A DNA stretch of 64,000 nt from Lepas anatifera (Eukaryota; Arthropoda; Thecostraca; Lepadidae), in contig JAOTON010000767.1 of the NCBI GenBank assembly GCA_034440635.1, positions 1 to 64,000 of the forward strand. Direction: 5' to 3'. The translations under genes were made by a program, and so were the position numbers. Below, in pieces: positions 47,686 through 59,385 of this stretch (positions are counted from its first letter, which is position 1; every line of letters begins with the position of its first letter). The notes beneath the pieces were generated by a model. The model was not told the DNA's origin. It ran no database searches and worked only from the letters and a program-made list of their open reading frames with translations.

Positions 47686-48669
47686 ACACCCACCCTGGTG
47701 GGCCTCCGAGCCACTTTCGCCATGGAAGGGTGCTCAAACACCCTCCTTGAACTCGCTTCCTATATGAGAAAGAGAAAAAACGTGAACGCTGGTGGATAGC
47801 TCATAAAATTCATGAAGAAACTATATCAGTCACTTTTTGGCTCAGATCAATATTGAAGTCATGACAAGTCAAAGGTGGCATTCTGAATAGAGTTTTTGGG
47901 CTCTAGCATCTGAGAGAGTTGAGTTTGAATCATTTTTAGACACCATTCGCTTCCTCTCGTCTTGGAAATTCGAATGATGTATGGTATGACCATATTAGGT
48001 CAAACACAAAAATGACCTCACCTCAGGCCAGGTCAAGGTCACTTTTTAATCTAGCATAGTCAGTATGCATATCAATTGACTCGCAATAACAATCTGAACG
48101 CAATTATATCAAAATAAAAACTGTACCATCATTTCGTGCAGTCATTGACCTAAGTCTGAAAACTGCTTAAGTAGCCCCAGATGACCTCTCAGAAGTCACT
48201 GGTAAAATAATGCAGCATGAACCTAGAAAGGAGCCCAAGATACTACGATTTGGAGAATATGAAGATATTCTCAGCTGTATCTACACATATACAGCCCAAT
48301 TTCTGTTTTTCCCATGTATTTCCAATGGAGAGGTCATGGTCCGTATTTGACCTTAGGTCATCGATATTAAAAATCCCGGAATATATGTTGTAGCACTTGG
48401 AAGGCCCATTATGTGGTATAAGTTTCAATCCGATAAATTCACCCATTTCTTACTTATGCCACCTTAAACATTTTTTTTTGAGGTGAGGTCACTTAACCTG
48501 CACTGGCAACCTGACCTGAGATGACCAGAACTTAAGATTACGGGGAAAGTTGCGAAATCGATTAAGGATAAGGTGTGCCATGTACGGGGCGTTTCGCGCC
48601 GCTGTTTTTTCGTACCACCGGAAAAAACCCGAGGGGGTGTTCAAACACCCCTACCGGGACGAGGGTTAA
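47682..48669 (+). mobile_element. Family D TTAA element
   Basis: Left end TCAAACACCCACCCTGGTGG (mutated TTAA), right end CCGGGACGAGGGTTAA. The right subterminal palindrome GGGGTGTTCAAACACCCC is matched at the left by GGGTGCTCAAACACCC. Interior and right-end module (ATGTATTTCCAATGGAGAGG; GGAAAAAACCCGAGGGGG) are collinear with families B and C. No transposase. Confidence 0.8.
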
Positions 48670-49629
48670 ACACCGCTTACATGTTTTCATAGCCGTAGTA
48701 CTTTGTTTGAAACATCGATTACCTGGCTTCAAAACCCCTGCGCCAAATACAAGGCCTGAAAGAACAGGACGCGGGGTAAATTCACACGAGCAGGGCACGC
48801 ACTTTATCGCAAGAAAGTAGCAATAGTGTAAAAATGAACAAAATCAACCAGGGTGTGCAGAGATAATTTTGTTTCAGAAGGAATCGATGGTGTTAAATGA
48901 GTGGGTCGCGCGCCAGAGGTGCAGAAACTTGCCAACTCGGCTACCGGAGTTTGTGACACATTTACGAAAATTGAGGTGCATAATTGTGACAAAATAGCGA
49001 TCCTGACTGTATGGCTCAAGATCAAACCCCATATTTTCGATATAGAGAATGAAGCGTGTAGGGAATATCTTAACTTAGCAGCTCTGTTCTTCGATTGCAC
49101 AGCGTACCATTAGTAATACAATATTGGTACTGTGTTCAGTTTCTACTAAAACGAGGGACCCCCGCTGCAGAAAACCCGCAAACCGCTGTCACAGTTGCCA
49201 GATTTTAACATGCAGCCCAATGGGGCTGATTGTTAGTAGTTTGCAGAAAGTTGTCGCCTAGATACCGGAAATGTGACAGTCAATTTTTTTCGAGAAATAC
49301 ACGATTGTGGGCATATTGAAAGCATTAACGATAACGCAGATACTTTATCAAGCACTTCTCTGTCCATTTTTTCAGGTTAAATCATATTTAGAGTTTGAGT
49401 GTCTTCGATTTATTGGCCCCTATTTCTTCGAATTTAGTATTAAGTACGCCTAAAAGCTACTAATAAAAGTACTAAGTGAGTGAGAAAATAAACATAGCTG
49501 GGCAGCAATTCTACTTAAACTGCGCAACAGCGACAAGACAAGTTAGAAATGTTTATGTGATGTAGAGCCTGCCAAAAATTTAAACAGGCGGGAAGCCACT
49601 TATTTTGAGGGCATATTCATTAGGTATAT
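48670..49629. other. No supported gene
   Basis: Unique sequence with overlapping short frames on both strands. Nothing recognised. Confidence 0.4.
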
Positions 49630-50487
49630 TTAACACGCGCATTGACGGGGGTCTGAGCCACCTTCGCATTGACGGGGGCGGGTACCCGCCCCCCCTAAGA
49701 TCTCGAGAACCACGGTAGGTAGCGAAAAACGGCAAACGGTGTTGGGCTGCCCATCCACTTCTCCATCGAAAACATTTGAACCATTTTTTTGTCAGGTCAC
49801 ACTTAAGGTCACGAGAGGTCAAAACATGCCCGTCATAGGGATAACATGTAAATTAAGGTTTTTCGGCCATTACATCTGAACAAGTAAAGATAGAGCAAAA
49901 CGACTTGAACTATATGAATCCTCTTAGCAAGCCAAATCGAATGATGTATAATTTGACCTTGCTAGGTCAAATCAAGGATTTGACCTGACCTGAGGTCAGG
50001 TCAGGGTCAAATTATATAAAATGCATATCATTAGAACCGCAAAGCCCAGGCGAGTCTAATGCAGCTAAAATAAATGCTCTATCACCATCCGTTACTGAGT
50101 TATTCCGTAACAACCATTTTTCCCATGTATTTCCAATATTTCCAATGGAGAGGTCATGCCTCGTACCTGACCTTAGGTCATCGATATCAAAAATACCGGA
50201 ACATATTTTAGAGATCTCGGTGGGGCCAATATGTGATATGAGTTTCAATCGGATAAGTTCACCCTGCTCCGACTTATGCTATCTTAAACTTTTTTTGAGG
50301 TCGGGTCACTTGACCTGTACTGGTGACCTGACCTGAGATGACCTAACCTTAAAATTTTCACAAAAGTTGTAAAAATGATGAGGAAAAAGGTATACCAAGT
50401 ACGGCGGCGCTACGCGCCGCTGTTTTTCTACTATCTCCGAAAAACCCGAGGGGGGCGGGTACCCGCCCCCGTCAATGCGCGTGTTAA
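49630..50487 (+). mobile_element. Family B TTAA element B7, full length
   Basis: Both TTAA edges, both terminal repeats and both GGGCGGGTACCCGCCC palindromes are intact. It is very similar to B3 and B8, suggesting recent spread. A 9-base duplication (TTTCCAATA) occurs near 50130. Confidence 0.95.
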
Positions 50488-51341
50488 GATAAGTGCAGGC
50501 TAAAACTAGCTAGAAGAAATATTGCTGCCCATGGCTAATCTAAGATGAATGTAGGCTATTGTAAGACTGATGCACTTTCCCATATCAAGCTTGGTTTTTC
50601 ATTCCTTAGCCTGATTGTGCCTTAGTTTATTTGTGCCCTAGATTGGTTAGATAGATTTGGAGCTGGAGGAAGTTGGGAGAGTTGGCGCCAGCAACAGGCT
50701 GGCAACAACAGTGATTCAGATGAGTTTTCATGATCAAATTATCATATCAATATTGTACAGATAGCAAATGTGTGCTGATGCAGTCCTCCACAAAGTGTTA
50801 ACACCCACACTGGAGAGGGGCCTGGAACTAACGTGCACTGGAGGGGGCCGAGTAGACCCCCTTCTTATCTCATAAAATCACAGCAAATCTCAGAAAGAAA
50901 TAGACTTCGAAAAACGCTGGTTGGGGGGTGTGTTGCTTACTACCCACCAGTGGTGGTAAGCAACGCACAGGACCTGAACTGCATGGAGTTAAAGCAGGAT
51001 TTTGACTTCACTGAATCTTTCTTTGGTATGTGAATTCCAATACCTCTGTACCTATTAGGGTAATAGACATTATTTTACATCTATGCAGGCTAGTTGCCTC
51101 AGAGTTTTTACTGCAAAGGAATGACCAGGCAGGTGATGATCGTGAGTGGGATGCAAATTTTAAGCATTTGATGTGTTTATAAAAATGCTACCTAAGGTCC
51201 ACTTTACCAACACATTTTAGGTAGATTCAAATACTATGTTGACATTGACATTTTTTCCCTTTTGTTGATATGTGAGATAGAAGTTTAGTGGGGGGGAAGC
51301 TGTGGTTAGGGTTCTCAATTGTGTGTACATGGACGCTCCCA
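50488..51341. other. Unique sequence with a family E left-end fragment
   Basis: 50798-50870 begins TTAACACCCACACTGGAGAG and contains a second terminus-like block (CGTGCACTGGAGGGGGCC), matching family E. No right end follows. The rest is unremarkable. Confidence 0.55.
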
Positions 51342-52192
51342 TTAACACGCGCATTGACGGGGGTCTGAGCCACCTTCGCATTGACGGGGGGGGCGGGTAC
51401 CCGCCCCCCTAAGATCTCGAGAACCACGGTAGGTAGCGAAAAACGGTAAACGGTGTTGGCCTGCCCATCCACTTCGCCATCGAAAACATTTGAACTATTT
51501 TTTTGTCAGGTCACATTTAAGGTCACGAGAGGTCAAAACATGCCCGTCATAGGGATAACATGTAAAATTGAGTTTTTCGGGCATTACATCTGAACAAGTA
51601 AAGATAGAGCAGAACGACTTGAACTATATGAATCCTCTTAGCAAGCCGAATCGAATGATATATAATTTGACCTTGCTAGGTCAAATCATGGATTTGACCT
51701 GACCTGAGGTCAGGTCAGGGTCAAATTATATAAAATTCATATCATTAGAACTGCAAAGCCCAGGCGAGTCTAATGCAGCTGAAATAAATGCTCTATCACC
51801 ATCCGTTACTGAGTTATTCCGTAAAAATCATTTTTCCCATGTATTTCCAATTGAGAGGTCATGCCTCGTACCTGACCTTAGGTCATCGATATCAAAAATA
51901 CCAGAACATATGTTAGAGAACTCAGTGGGGCCATTATGTGATATGAGTTTCAATTGGATAAGTTCACCCTGCTCCGACTTATGCTATCTTAAACTTTTTT
52001 TGAGGTCGGGTCACTTGACTTGTACTGGTGACCTGACCTGAGATGACCTAACCTTAAAATTTTCACAGAAGTTGTAAACATGATGAGGGAAAAGGTATAC
52101 CAAGTACGGCGGCGCTACGCGCCGCCGTTTTTCTACTATCTCCGAAAAACCCGAGGGGGTGGGTACCCGCCCCCCGTCAATGCGCGTGTTAA
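51342..52192 (+). mobile_element. Family B TTAA element B8, full length
   Basis: Both TTAA edges and terminal repeats are intact. The left palindrome is perfect and the right has one change (GGGTGGGTACCCGCCC). The central TGACCTGACCT-G-AGGTCAGGTCA block is at about 51697-51719. Confidence 0.95.
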
Positions 52193-53268
52193 TAGGTATG
52201 TTCCCAATAATGACTATTTTCATGATAATTGCTACATGTTATCATGTGGAAAAGTACCATAATTGGAAACACTCCTTCCAAAAATGGAAACTTCTTCAAA
52301 AAAGGAAATGCATGTCATTGGGGGAAACTGCAGTCAGAGTTGCCAATAATAGTTATGACCCCAATACTGGAAAAAATGACCCATAATTGGAAATTTTCCT
52401 TCCAAAAACAAAAACATGATCTATAAATGAAAACTCAGTTTACTACTTTCATGCTGTAATGGTTTGGTGCTAAAACCTTGTCTGCTGCAAAAAGTAAGGG
52501 ACAGGTAGAGGACATTCAGCATATTGGAAATAGTATTCAAGTATACAATTATTATTTCCAGCTCTGTGTGACAGAGGAGGCATACGTCGCATTGAGTTTG
52601 TGACAGCCAGCATACTTTCTGCACCTCTGTCGCGCGCTTTATGGTACGTTTGCACAAATTGTGTAGTGTCCTGTAACGCTTTCGATATGACGAAATGATC
52701 TGACAAAGAGACACCAGGGCATTGACCATTTCAGGGCAAATGGATGAATAGACAACCATAACTCGTCCAGGCAAAGCAGCTTTCTTGTCTTCTGTACGCA
52801 TTTATTTGCGTGTTTTTGTACTTATGAGACGAGTGCAGAACACTTGGGTGGTATGAGTCAAAGATTTCGACGTGGTGCCAAACTCACAAACGCTTTCTGG
52901 AGGATCTCTTCGACAAGAAAAAAATTACAAAAGAAAAAGCGAAGCACAATAAAAGGGATATGGGTGTGCGTTCCAGACACCATTTCAAACATGCTATTCG
53001 AGCCAGGGGTCAGAGAGGAGACTAAGTCCATTTTCTATTTATGCTTATTTATATTTATGCCACTCCTGGGGGGATGTACAGGGGGAGGGACTGCTTAGGA
53101 GCACTATTCTCCCAGTCATTTTCCTGTATTCTGAGAAGAGTTTTACAGTTTGGGTGTATTTTTCCTAGGAGGTTTTTTACACAAAAATTTGAAGTTTGTC
53201 AGACTGCAAATAGCCGGCAGGCCTCCCCGAGAACTAATTTATGGGCATTTGTTCTAACCACTTGTACA
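52193..53268. other. No supported gene
   Basis: A-rich sequence with a loosely repeated TTGGAAAC...TCCTTCCAAAAA pattern at 52260-52440, then unique sequence. Homology to the cuticle-gene promoter starts only at about 53269. Confidence 0.4.
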
Positions 53269-53389
53269 AGACCTTCCGGAGAAGCTGGGAAGAAGTGCCA
53301 TGAAGGTCATCTCCGCCCGACATAAAAGCACGGTCCGTCCAGCGTCAGCCACCAGTCTCCCAAGTGACTCGTCTCCACACACATCAGCC
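53269..53389 (+). promoter_or_regulatory. Core promoter and 5' UTR of cuticle gene 3
   Basis: TGAAGGTCA at 53301-53309, ATAAAAG at 53322-53328 and TCA at 53345-53347 are spaced exactly as in genes 1 and 2. Upstream of GACCTTCCGGAG the sequence is unrelated, so this ~120-bp block is the shared proximal promoter. Confidence 0.7.
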
Positions 53390-54384
53390 ATGAAGCTCGT
53401 GAGTTACCGGGAGTACGTCTGCTTGGAAAGCTTCCATATCCATAACCGACAATCATACGAATTATTTCGCCACGTTCTGCTTGAAACTTGTCCGTAATTG
53501 GCATTTTTCTTAACATAAAGGAAACGTTTTACTGGGTATGTGCTGTACTGTTTGTAACGTCTAGAAATATGTCATGCCCATGTTGTAGATGCACGGGAAT
53601 AAGGCCACCAATTAGTCACAGTGGCATTTGTTAGAATTATATTTCATACGCACAACAATAAGCAATATCCGCGTATCAGAGCGATGTACTTTGACTCTAC
53701 ATTCCGATAATAGAAGCTAAGTTGTCAGACTTAGACCAGATTTTTGTCTCTTCGTGTGTTTAACACCCGTTCAATGTAATATTTCTGGCGGATAACACTC
53801 TGAAAGGATATTGTGGCTGCAATAAGGTCACATAACAGTCTGCTATATTCCAGATCGTTCTGTGCGCCGTGGTGGCCGCGGCTCTGGCCGCTCCCCAGAA
53901 CCAGCCCGAGGTCAAGATCCTCAGCCAGTCGTTTGACCAGGACGACCAGGGCAGCTACCAGTACGCCTACGAGCTCGACAATGGACAGAGGGTAATTACA
54001 ATACTGTATTGGGTTTGCATATTGTCTGACAATCAAGGTAATGAAATCAAAAGCAAGAGCCTAGGACATAAGCCTCACACCTGTTATCAAGACTCCTAAT
54101 ACCAGCTTTAAGTTCAATAATCATATTCTACTTCTCTGCTCTTTCTACAGGCCGACGAGGCCGGCACCTCCATCCCCGGACCCGAGCCCGAGACCGGCTC
54201 CATCGACAACTCCGGCTCCTTCAGCTTCGTCGGTGACGACGGCGTCACCTACTCGGTCACCTACACCTCCAACGAGGCCGGTTTTGTGCCTGTGGCCGAC
54301 CACCTGCCCCAGGCTCCCGCCCAGATTGCCGAGTACGCCCAGCTGAGGATCGACCACCCCGAGCTGTTCTGGGCCGAGCAGTAG
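53390..54384 (+). CDS. RR-type cuticle protein, gene 3
   Basis: Third paralogue, the most compact. Exons 53390-53398, 53854-53991 and 54151-54384; introns of 455 and only 159 bp; all phase 0; 126 aa. The signal peptide and RR-1-like domain are as in genes 1 and 2. Differences include YAYELDNGQR at the end of exon 2 and SIDNSGSFSF where the others have SIDVSGSFSF. Exon 3 differs from gene 2 at only a few bases although introns and upstream flank are largely unalignable by eye, a pattern expected from gene conversion or strong constraint on codon choice. AATACA at 54509 may be the polyadenylation signal. No transposon interrupts this gene. Confidence 0.93.
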
Positions 54385-55199
54385 ATTCACCGTCCTTATT
54401 ACGTTACGATAATGTCCGTTGCTAATGTGAATCTATAATGTGATATTGCTGTGCCACTTTTGTCTCGTCTCCTACAATCTCCATGGTGCCATTCTCATGT
54501 TCTGCCACAATACATCTCATCAGGTACATGTATAAGTGTTTCTGAGGTTTTAGAGAAATCTGTGGAGGTTTCTGACTAAGTGATAGCCAGGCCAACACTA
54601 CCTGCCAACCATTACTGTGCCTTTTAAATTTCGTTTGGGGACAGACAAACTTCCAGCCCTAGAGCCTTTAACCGTCTTATGCAGATTAAGAAATATTTTT
54701 CTGTGGGATATGGATAATTCTAACTGCCTTATAATACACATGAAAAAATTATTGCATCTATTTCGCATTCACAAACAACCTGTATTTAAAAGGTTCAAAG
54801 AGGTCAAGAAAATTTGGTTTAAACCCCTCCGAAACTACAAGAAGTTGGAATATTTAATGTTCACTTGTAAGGTTTCTCTTTCCTGAATTCGATAATGTAT
54901 GGGGAAAATTAACAGCATTGGGTAAAGTTGTTTGGTTTGGCTCATTACTTTGTTGATGAGGATTAAAAAATTTCGTGAGGCTGGCGGGGAAGTTGCTGCT
55001 TCTACCTCCTATTCCTTGATCATCATCTAAATTTCGAACAACATGCAAATTCGGTCCAAAACATATGTAACGGTCTTTGAATGGCAGTGACTCACGCTCA
55101 TCATGTTGTGCCAGCTCAGCTGATGCCGAAATCGTTCAATCTCTAGTCCTGTCGGTTGGTTGTTACTGTCTGTGCGTTTACGGCTCATGCAACGCTACT

Positions 55200-55934
55200 C
55201 AGATTCGCAAAATTAAAAAACCATCAACTTCTGCACCCGGACTACACGCGGTTCAAGACCAGCATAGTTCCGGAATGGAATGCAAAAGCGATGCGCTTCA
55301 TTGCGGATCTTTGGAACACAAACGCTAATAGGTATTTGACAAGGATAGAATTACAAAACCAGTTTTCTATCCAAATATTTTTTTTCAATATGAAGCTTTT
55401 AGAAGGTCGCTTCCGAGATTGTTAGAAAACCACCTATAACCACTTGAAATTGTAAACCCACTACCGCCCGCCAAAATTGATTTGATTTGTCGTACAGAGA
55501 AAATAGGAGGGCTAGCGTACAATTTGGCGTTAGCGCAAGATATTGATGTAAATGATAGCATTGCCAACAAATGGGAGAGAGGTGGTAGGTATTTTGCAGA
55601 GGGATCAATGAATAGAGTGGTGGAGGCTACAAGGTCTATCAGACCAATATCTTTTCACTTTAAGATAATAAAGAGAATAATTATCGCCAATAGTTTCTTG
55701 AACATAATTTGAATACGGAACAACGCTATGAGCACTTTCTGTGAAAGAGGAACTGAGACCCTTCCGCATTTGTTTTGGTTTTGCCAAAAAAAACGCAAAA
55801 TTATATAGATAGCATTAAAGGTAGATTACATGCCAATAAATACAACTGCGATTTCAATACAAGAGAATGGTTTTCCTAGAATTATGTAGCTTAATTGACG
55901 CGCTAGTCATAATAATTGCAAAGGATGTATTGGT
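55200..55934 (+). mobile_element. LINE ORF2 C-terminal relic, upstream half
   Basis: Several frame-shifted segments read like the C-terminal third of a non-LTR reverse transcriptase protein: WNAKAMRFIADLWNTNANRY (about 55275-55340), ANKWERGGRYFAEG (about 55560-55615), and FCERGTETLPHLFWFC (about 55735-55790), a cysteine/histidine motif like that at 26605. The trace ends at IIIAKD near 55925. Its likely continuation is at 59386, after the Tbce-bearing insert. Stops and frameshifts show it is dead. Confidence 0.7.
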
Positions 55935-56433
55935 CCTTTGGATGGTGCTGTGCGGGGAGCTGCGTGGCGCCGGGCCGGTTCCCCCTCCCCTGCCCCCCTG
56001 TGGGCCCTGGACTTCGTATCTGGGGCTACTCCGTCGTCCTTCGGGGACGGTGCGCCGCTGGTCGTTTTTTTTGGGGGGACTGGGATTTGCGCTCCTCTTT
56101 CTTTTCGTCCTCTTTTCTGCGCTGCGCCGCTGTGGATGCTCAGAGTGTTCTTGAGGGTACCGTTCTGCTCCGCAATTGACTCGGAGCTAGTTCAAAGTTC
56201 AAAGTTATGTCTATTAATCTACTGTATTTTTCCCATGTATGTATAAATATTGAGAGCATTTGTACTCTTTTGTCTTTCTCAAAGCGAATTGCATGTCAAG
56301 GAGCTATGTCAAGGTCTACCTTACCTGCTCCTTCTCCCGTCTGAAATTCCTATTCAAATATTCGTCGAACACCTCTCTTATGACTCCTCTATCTCCCTCT
56401 TTTCTCTCTACCTCCATTTTCATTCTTCTCTCA

Positions 56434-56606
56434 CTAAATATTATGGCCCACATATGCGAGATGTGTGACATGTTGATGGAGAAATGCATCCCTTGTTGAC
56501 TCCAAAAATGAGTGTGATGGGTGAGAAGCGCCTGCTGTGGAAAAACCAGCCGTCCAGTCTATCTGGCCCCAGTTGAAGTCGCCGCAGATGATCAGATATT
56601 CAGGAG
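56434..56606 (-). mobile_element. LINE endonuclease-domain fragment, antisense
   Basis: On the minus strand the frame reads SPEYLIICGDFNWGQIDW, then FLESTRDAFLHQHVTH. GDFN followed by IDW and the later D-x-FL-x-QHV pattern are hallmarks of the APE-type endonuclease of non-LTR retrotransposons. Only about 55 codons remain. The fragment ends four bases before the ATG of the Tbce-like ORF on the opposite strand. Confidence 0.75.
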
Positions 56607-56609
56607 AGT

Positions 56610-58241
56610 ATGGCGGATCTGCCATCAGCGGAGCCGTCCAAGGAGGACGTGGCCGGGGAGGCGGTGCGGTTCGGCGTGGGAGACCGGGTCTCGTGCGCCG
56701 GGGAGCGCGCCACTGTGCTGTGCGTCGGTCCGGTGGACGGCTCGGACGCTACCTGGGTGGGCGTGGAGTGGGACAACCCGGAGCGTGGCAAGCACAACGG
56801 AACCGTGTAGGGAAAACAGTACTTCGTCACCAGTGAGCCCACGGGCGGATCAATGGTGCGCCGCCGGAAGCTGTCGCGGCCGCTGCAGTGCTGCCAGGCG
56901 GTGGCGGAGCGGTACGGCGTCATCCTGGACACAGAGTCCACCGTCGACCGCCAGGAGCTGGACTCTCTACAGCAGGAGATGGGCGCCCGCTTCGTCCAGG
57001 TTATTGGCCTCAGTAAGCTGAACAAGAAGCAGAGCAGGCTCGACATGCTGAAGAACGTGTACCTCCGCGAGTGCCTCATCTGCGGGGACGATCCTCCGAT
57101 GCTGGGAGAGGTTTGTCCCAGTATCCAGGAGCTGGAATTGGCTTGCAACCTGTTGAACTCGTGGTCAGCAGTTGCGGGCATCATCCGTCAGCTGCCGCGG
57201 CTCTCCGCCCTCAACATCAGTGAGAACCGGCTGCAGGAGCCGGACGCTGCTCTGCGCGGCGCCTTCTCCACCCTGCAGATCCTGCTGTGTAACCGGCAGC
57301 GGTACACCTGGGCGGACGTTCTCCAGTGCGCCGTCATGTGGCCTGACATCCACCGACTCACGCTGGTCACCAACCGGATCTCCAGTCTGCGGACTCCGCC
57401 GGAGGACATGTTTCAGCACCTGGACTCCCTGGACCTCGACTCCAACCCCATCCAGGACTGGACTGAAATCCTCAAACTGGCTACGCTGCCGCAGCTACGT
57501 GACCTGGGCCTCAACAACACCGGCCTGCGTCGGATAGAGGTGCCGGAGGAGGCAGCGGACGTGTTCCCGGCGCTGACTACCATCGGACTGGACAACAACC
57601 ACATCGGCGAGTGGGAGTCGGTGGACGCGCTGTCTCGCCTTACGCGGCTGCGCGACCTCACGCTGCGGAACAACCCGCTGTCCAGCTCGGAGAAGCCGGA
57701 GACGGTCCGCGAGCTCACCATCGCCCGCATTGGTCGGTTCCAGGTGCTGAACCGGACGGAGGTGACCCGGGAGGGGCGGCGCTGGGCCGAGCTGGACTAC
57801 CTGCGCCAGTTCGGACCCGCCTGGCGGGAGGCGGGCGGCAGACTGCAGCCAGCCGAACGGTCCGCCGACGTCTGGCAGCCGTTCGTCAGGACTCACCCCA
57901 GATACACCGACCTCTGTCAGGAGTGGGGCGCGCCGGAGGACAGCGAGCTGAAGGTGACGGCGGACACCATCAGCGCCCACATGGTGTCGCTGGAGATCCG
58001 GCGCGCCTCCGACCAGGCGTCGCCCGACGACGCCGTCTTCCAGCGCAAGCTGCCACTGACCATGCGCACCTCCAAGCTGAAGGTGCTGGTCAACAGACTG
58101 TACCGGGGAAACATCAAGAAGCTCATCCTTAGCTACGTCAGTCCGGAGAGGCCGGACTGGGAGATTGAACAGGACCGGGAGAGGGACCTGCGCTTCTTCG
58201 GCGTGGAGGATGGCAACTGGCTGGTGGTCCGCTACGTGTAA
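56610..58241 (+). pseudogene. Tbce: Intronless tubulin-folding cofactor E-like copy with one premature stop
   Basis: Tubulin-specific chaperone E works with cofactors C and D to fold and dissociate alpha/beta-tubulin. The reading frame covers 543 sense positions plus a terminal stop, close to the usual ~520-530 aa. In order: CAP-Gly domain (residues ~20-85, with WVGVEWDNPERGKHNGT and GKQYF), leucine-rich repeats (~170-385, e.g. LDSLDLDSNPIQDW, LTTIGLDNNHIGEW, LTLRNNPLSSSEKPETVREL) and a C-terminal ubiquitin-like domain (~480-543, ending DGNWLVVRYV). Codon 67 (56808-56810) is TAG inside the CAP-Gly domain, where the family usually has Glu (GAG, one base away). No other stop or frameshift occurs, and the frame downstream from Met82 (56853) is open for 462 codons. 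Cofactor E genes normally have many introns, so this is probably a retrocopy. Alternatives: a functional shorter protein from Met82, or a sequence error at codon 67. Confidence 0.88.
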
Positions 58242-59385
58242 CTACACGGCGGCTGGCGTGTGCCCGAGGTCGGAGGCCCCGGACTCGGACTGGAGCCGCT
58301 GGTGACGGTGCGCCTGCTCACTGATCACTGGTGGGAGGTGGGCCCTCTGCTGGCTGTGTAGCTACTTCAGAGAATCCGTCCTTGGCGTTGTCTCAGTCTG
58401 CCATGTCACCTCTTCAATCGGCCCGGATTTAATTCTGAAGTGATGGTGAGAAGGTGCTCTGTGGTCTGCTGTCCGTCAACTGCCTCCGATCCTGGCACTC
58501 ACTTTCACTCGTAAGTTTTCGTTTTTGCAATTTTTTGTCAACTGTGTCTTTCGGCCCGGCTTACAGGGCAGTACTCTGAGTGCAGCCGACGCGGCTGCTG
58601 CACACCCGGCCGTCCCATGTCATAGGGCCTGGCATATTTTCTCCTCAAAGCTACGACTTTTCCTTTTTGTGTTCGCGGTTTGTGTGTTCGTTTTTTTGGC
58701 GAACATTTGTCTCATTGTTTGCTTCATATAACGTTTTTGTCTATGATTTCGGTATACTTTTTGTTGTCTTTGTTCTGCCGCATATGTGGGCCTTAAACTT
58801 TAAAACATAAACTTAAGACACAGACTCTCAACTAGGATATTTTCTCAGCAACCACTCTCATGTCTCTTTCATTACTTTTATTTGATCATATTTTTGTTTT
58901 GTCTATTTGCCTCTTGTTAGGTTCTCGCTCTGTGGCAATCCGAGTTTTGGCAATCTGTGCATGTTTTGTTTTGTTTTCTAAACCTGCTTTTGTTTTTGCC
59001 TTACTTTGTTTGTCTGTTTTTGCCTTCTAGGAAAGTTCTTGCTCTGCAGAGCTTGTTTTGTTCTAAATTGGATTTGTTATTTCTATTATTTTTGCCTCGT
59101 GCATGTACTTGCATTATTATGATCATCTAGCTGTATTACTTGTTTCAAGCAGTATGCACTATTCTTTCTTTTTGTTTTGTATCACATTATTTGCATTGTA
59201 TTGTGTGTTATCTCTTATGTTGTTGCACTTGGTTTTGTTTTTGTTGTTGTTTTTTGTTTTTATTTGCTCTCAACTGCCATTATTCCTCTTTGATGAAGTT
59301 TGTGTTCTTATGCCTGCTCTTTTTCCCTCGTTTCTTGTCTTTATCTTGAGAAAATCAATAAAAATATGATGATGATGATGATGAT
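58242..59385 (+). other. T-rich putative 3' UTR of the Tbce-like copy
   Basis: No ORF of note. 58640-59350 is strongly T-rich with TTTTGTTTTG phrases and two related blocks (GTTAGGTTCTCGCTCTG at 58915 and CTAGGAAAGTTCTTGCTCTG at 59027), suggesting internal duplication. Ends with AATAAA (59357-59362) and an ATG-repeat tail. Confidence 0.5.

Larger units (their letters stand above)
55931..59385. mobile_element. Inferred insert splitting the LINE, carries the Tbce-like copy
   Basis: LINE coding traces stop at IIIAKD (about 55927) and appear to resume at IYKARISNTLPS (about 59386). The intervening 3.45 kb ends with AATAAAAATATGATGATG, i.e. a possible polyadenylation signal plus a short ATG-repeat tail typical of some non-LTR-mediated insertions. 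It contains an antisense LINE endonuclease fragment and an intronless Tbce-like ORF. A retroposed, possibly chimeric transcript is the simplest reading. The exact left boundary and target duplication are not resolved. Confidence 0.5.

Noticed and set aside
57495..57980. 161-codon minus-strand frame
   Set aside because: Antisense shadow of the Tbce-like ORF, whose frame carries LRR and ubiquitin-like signatures.
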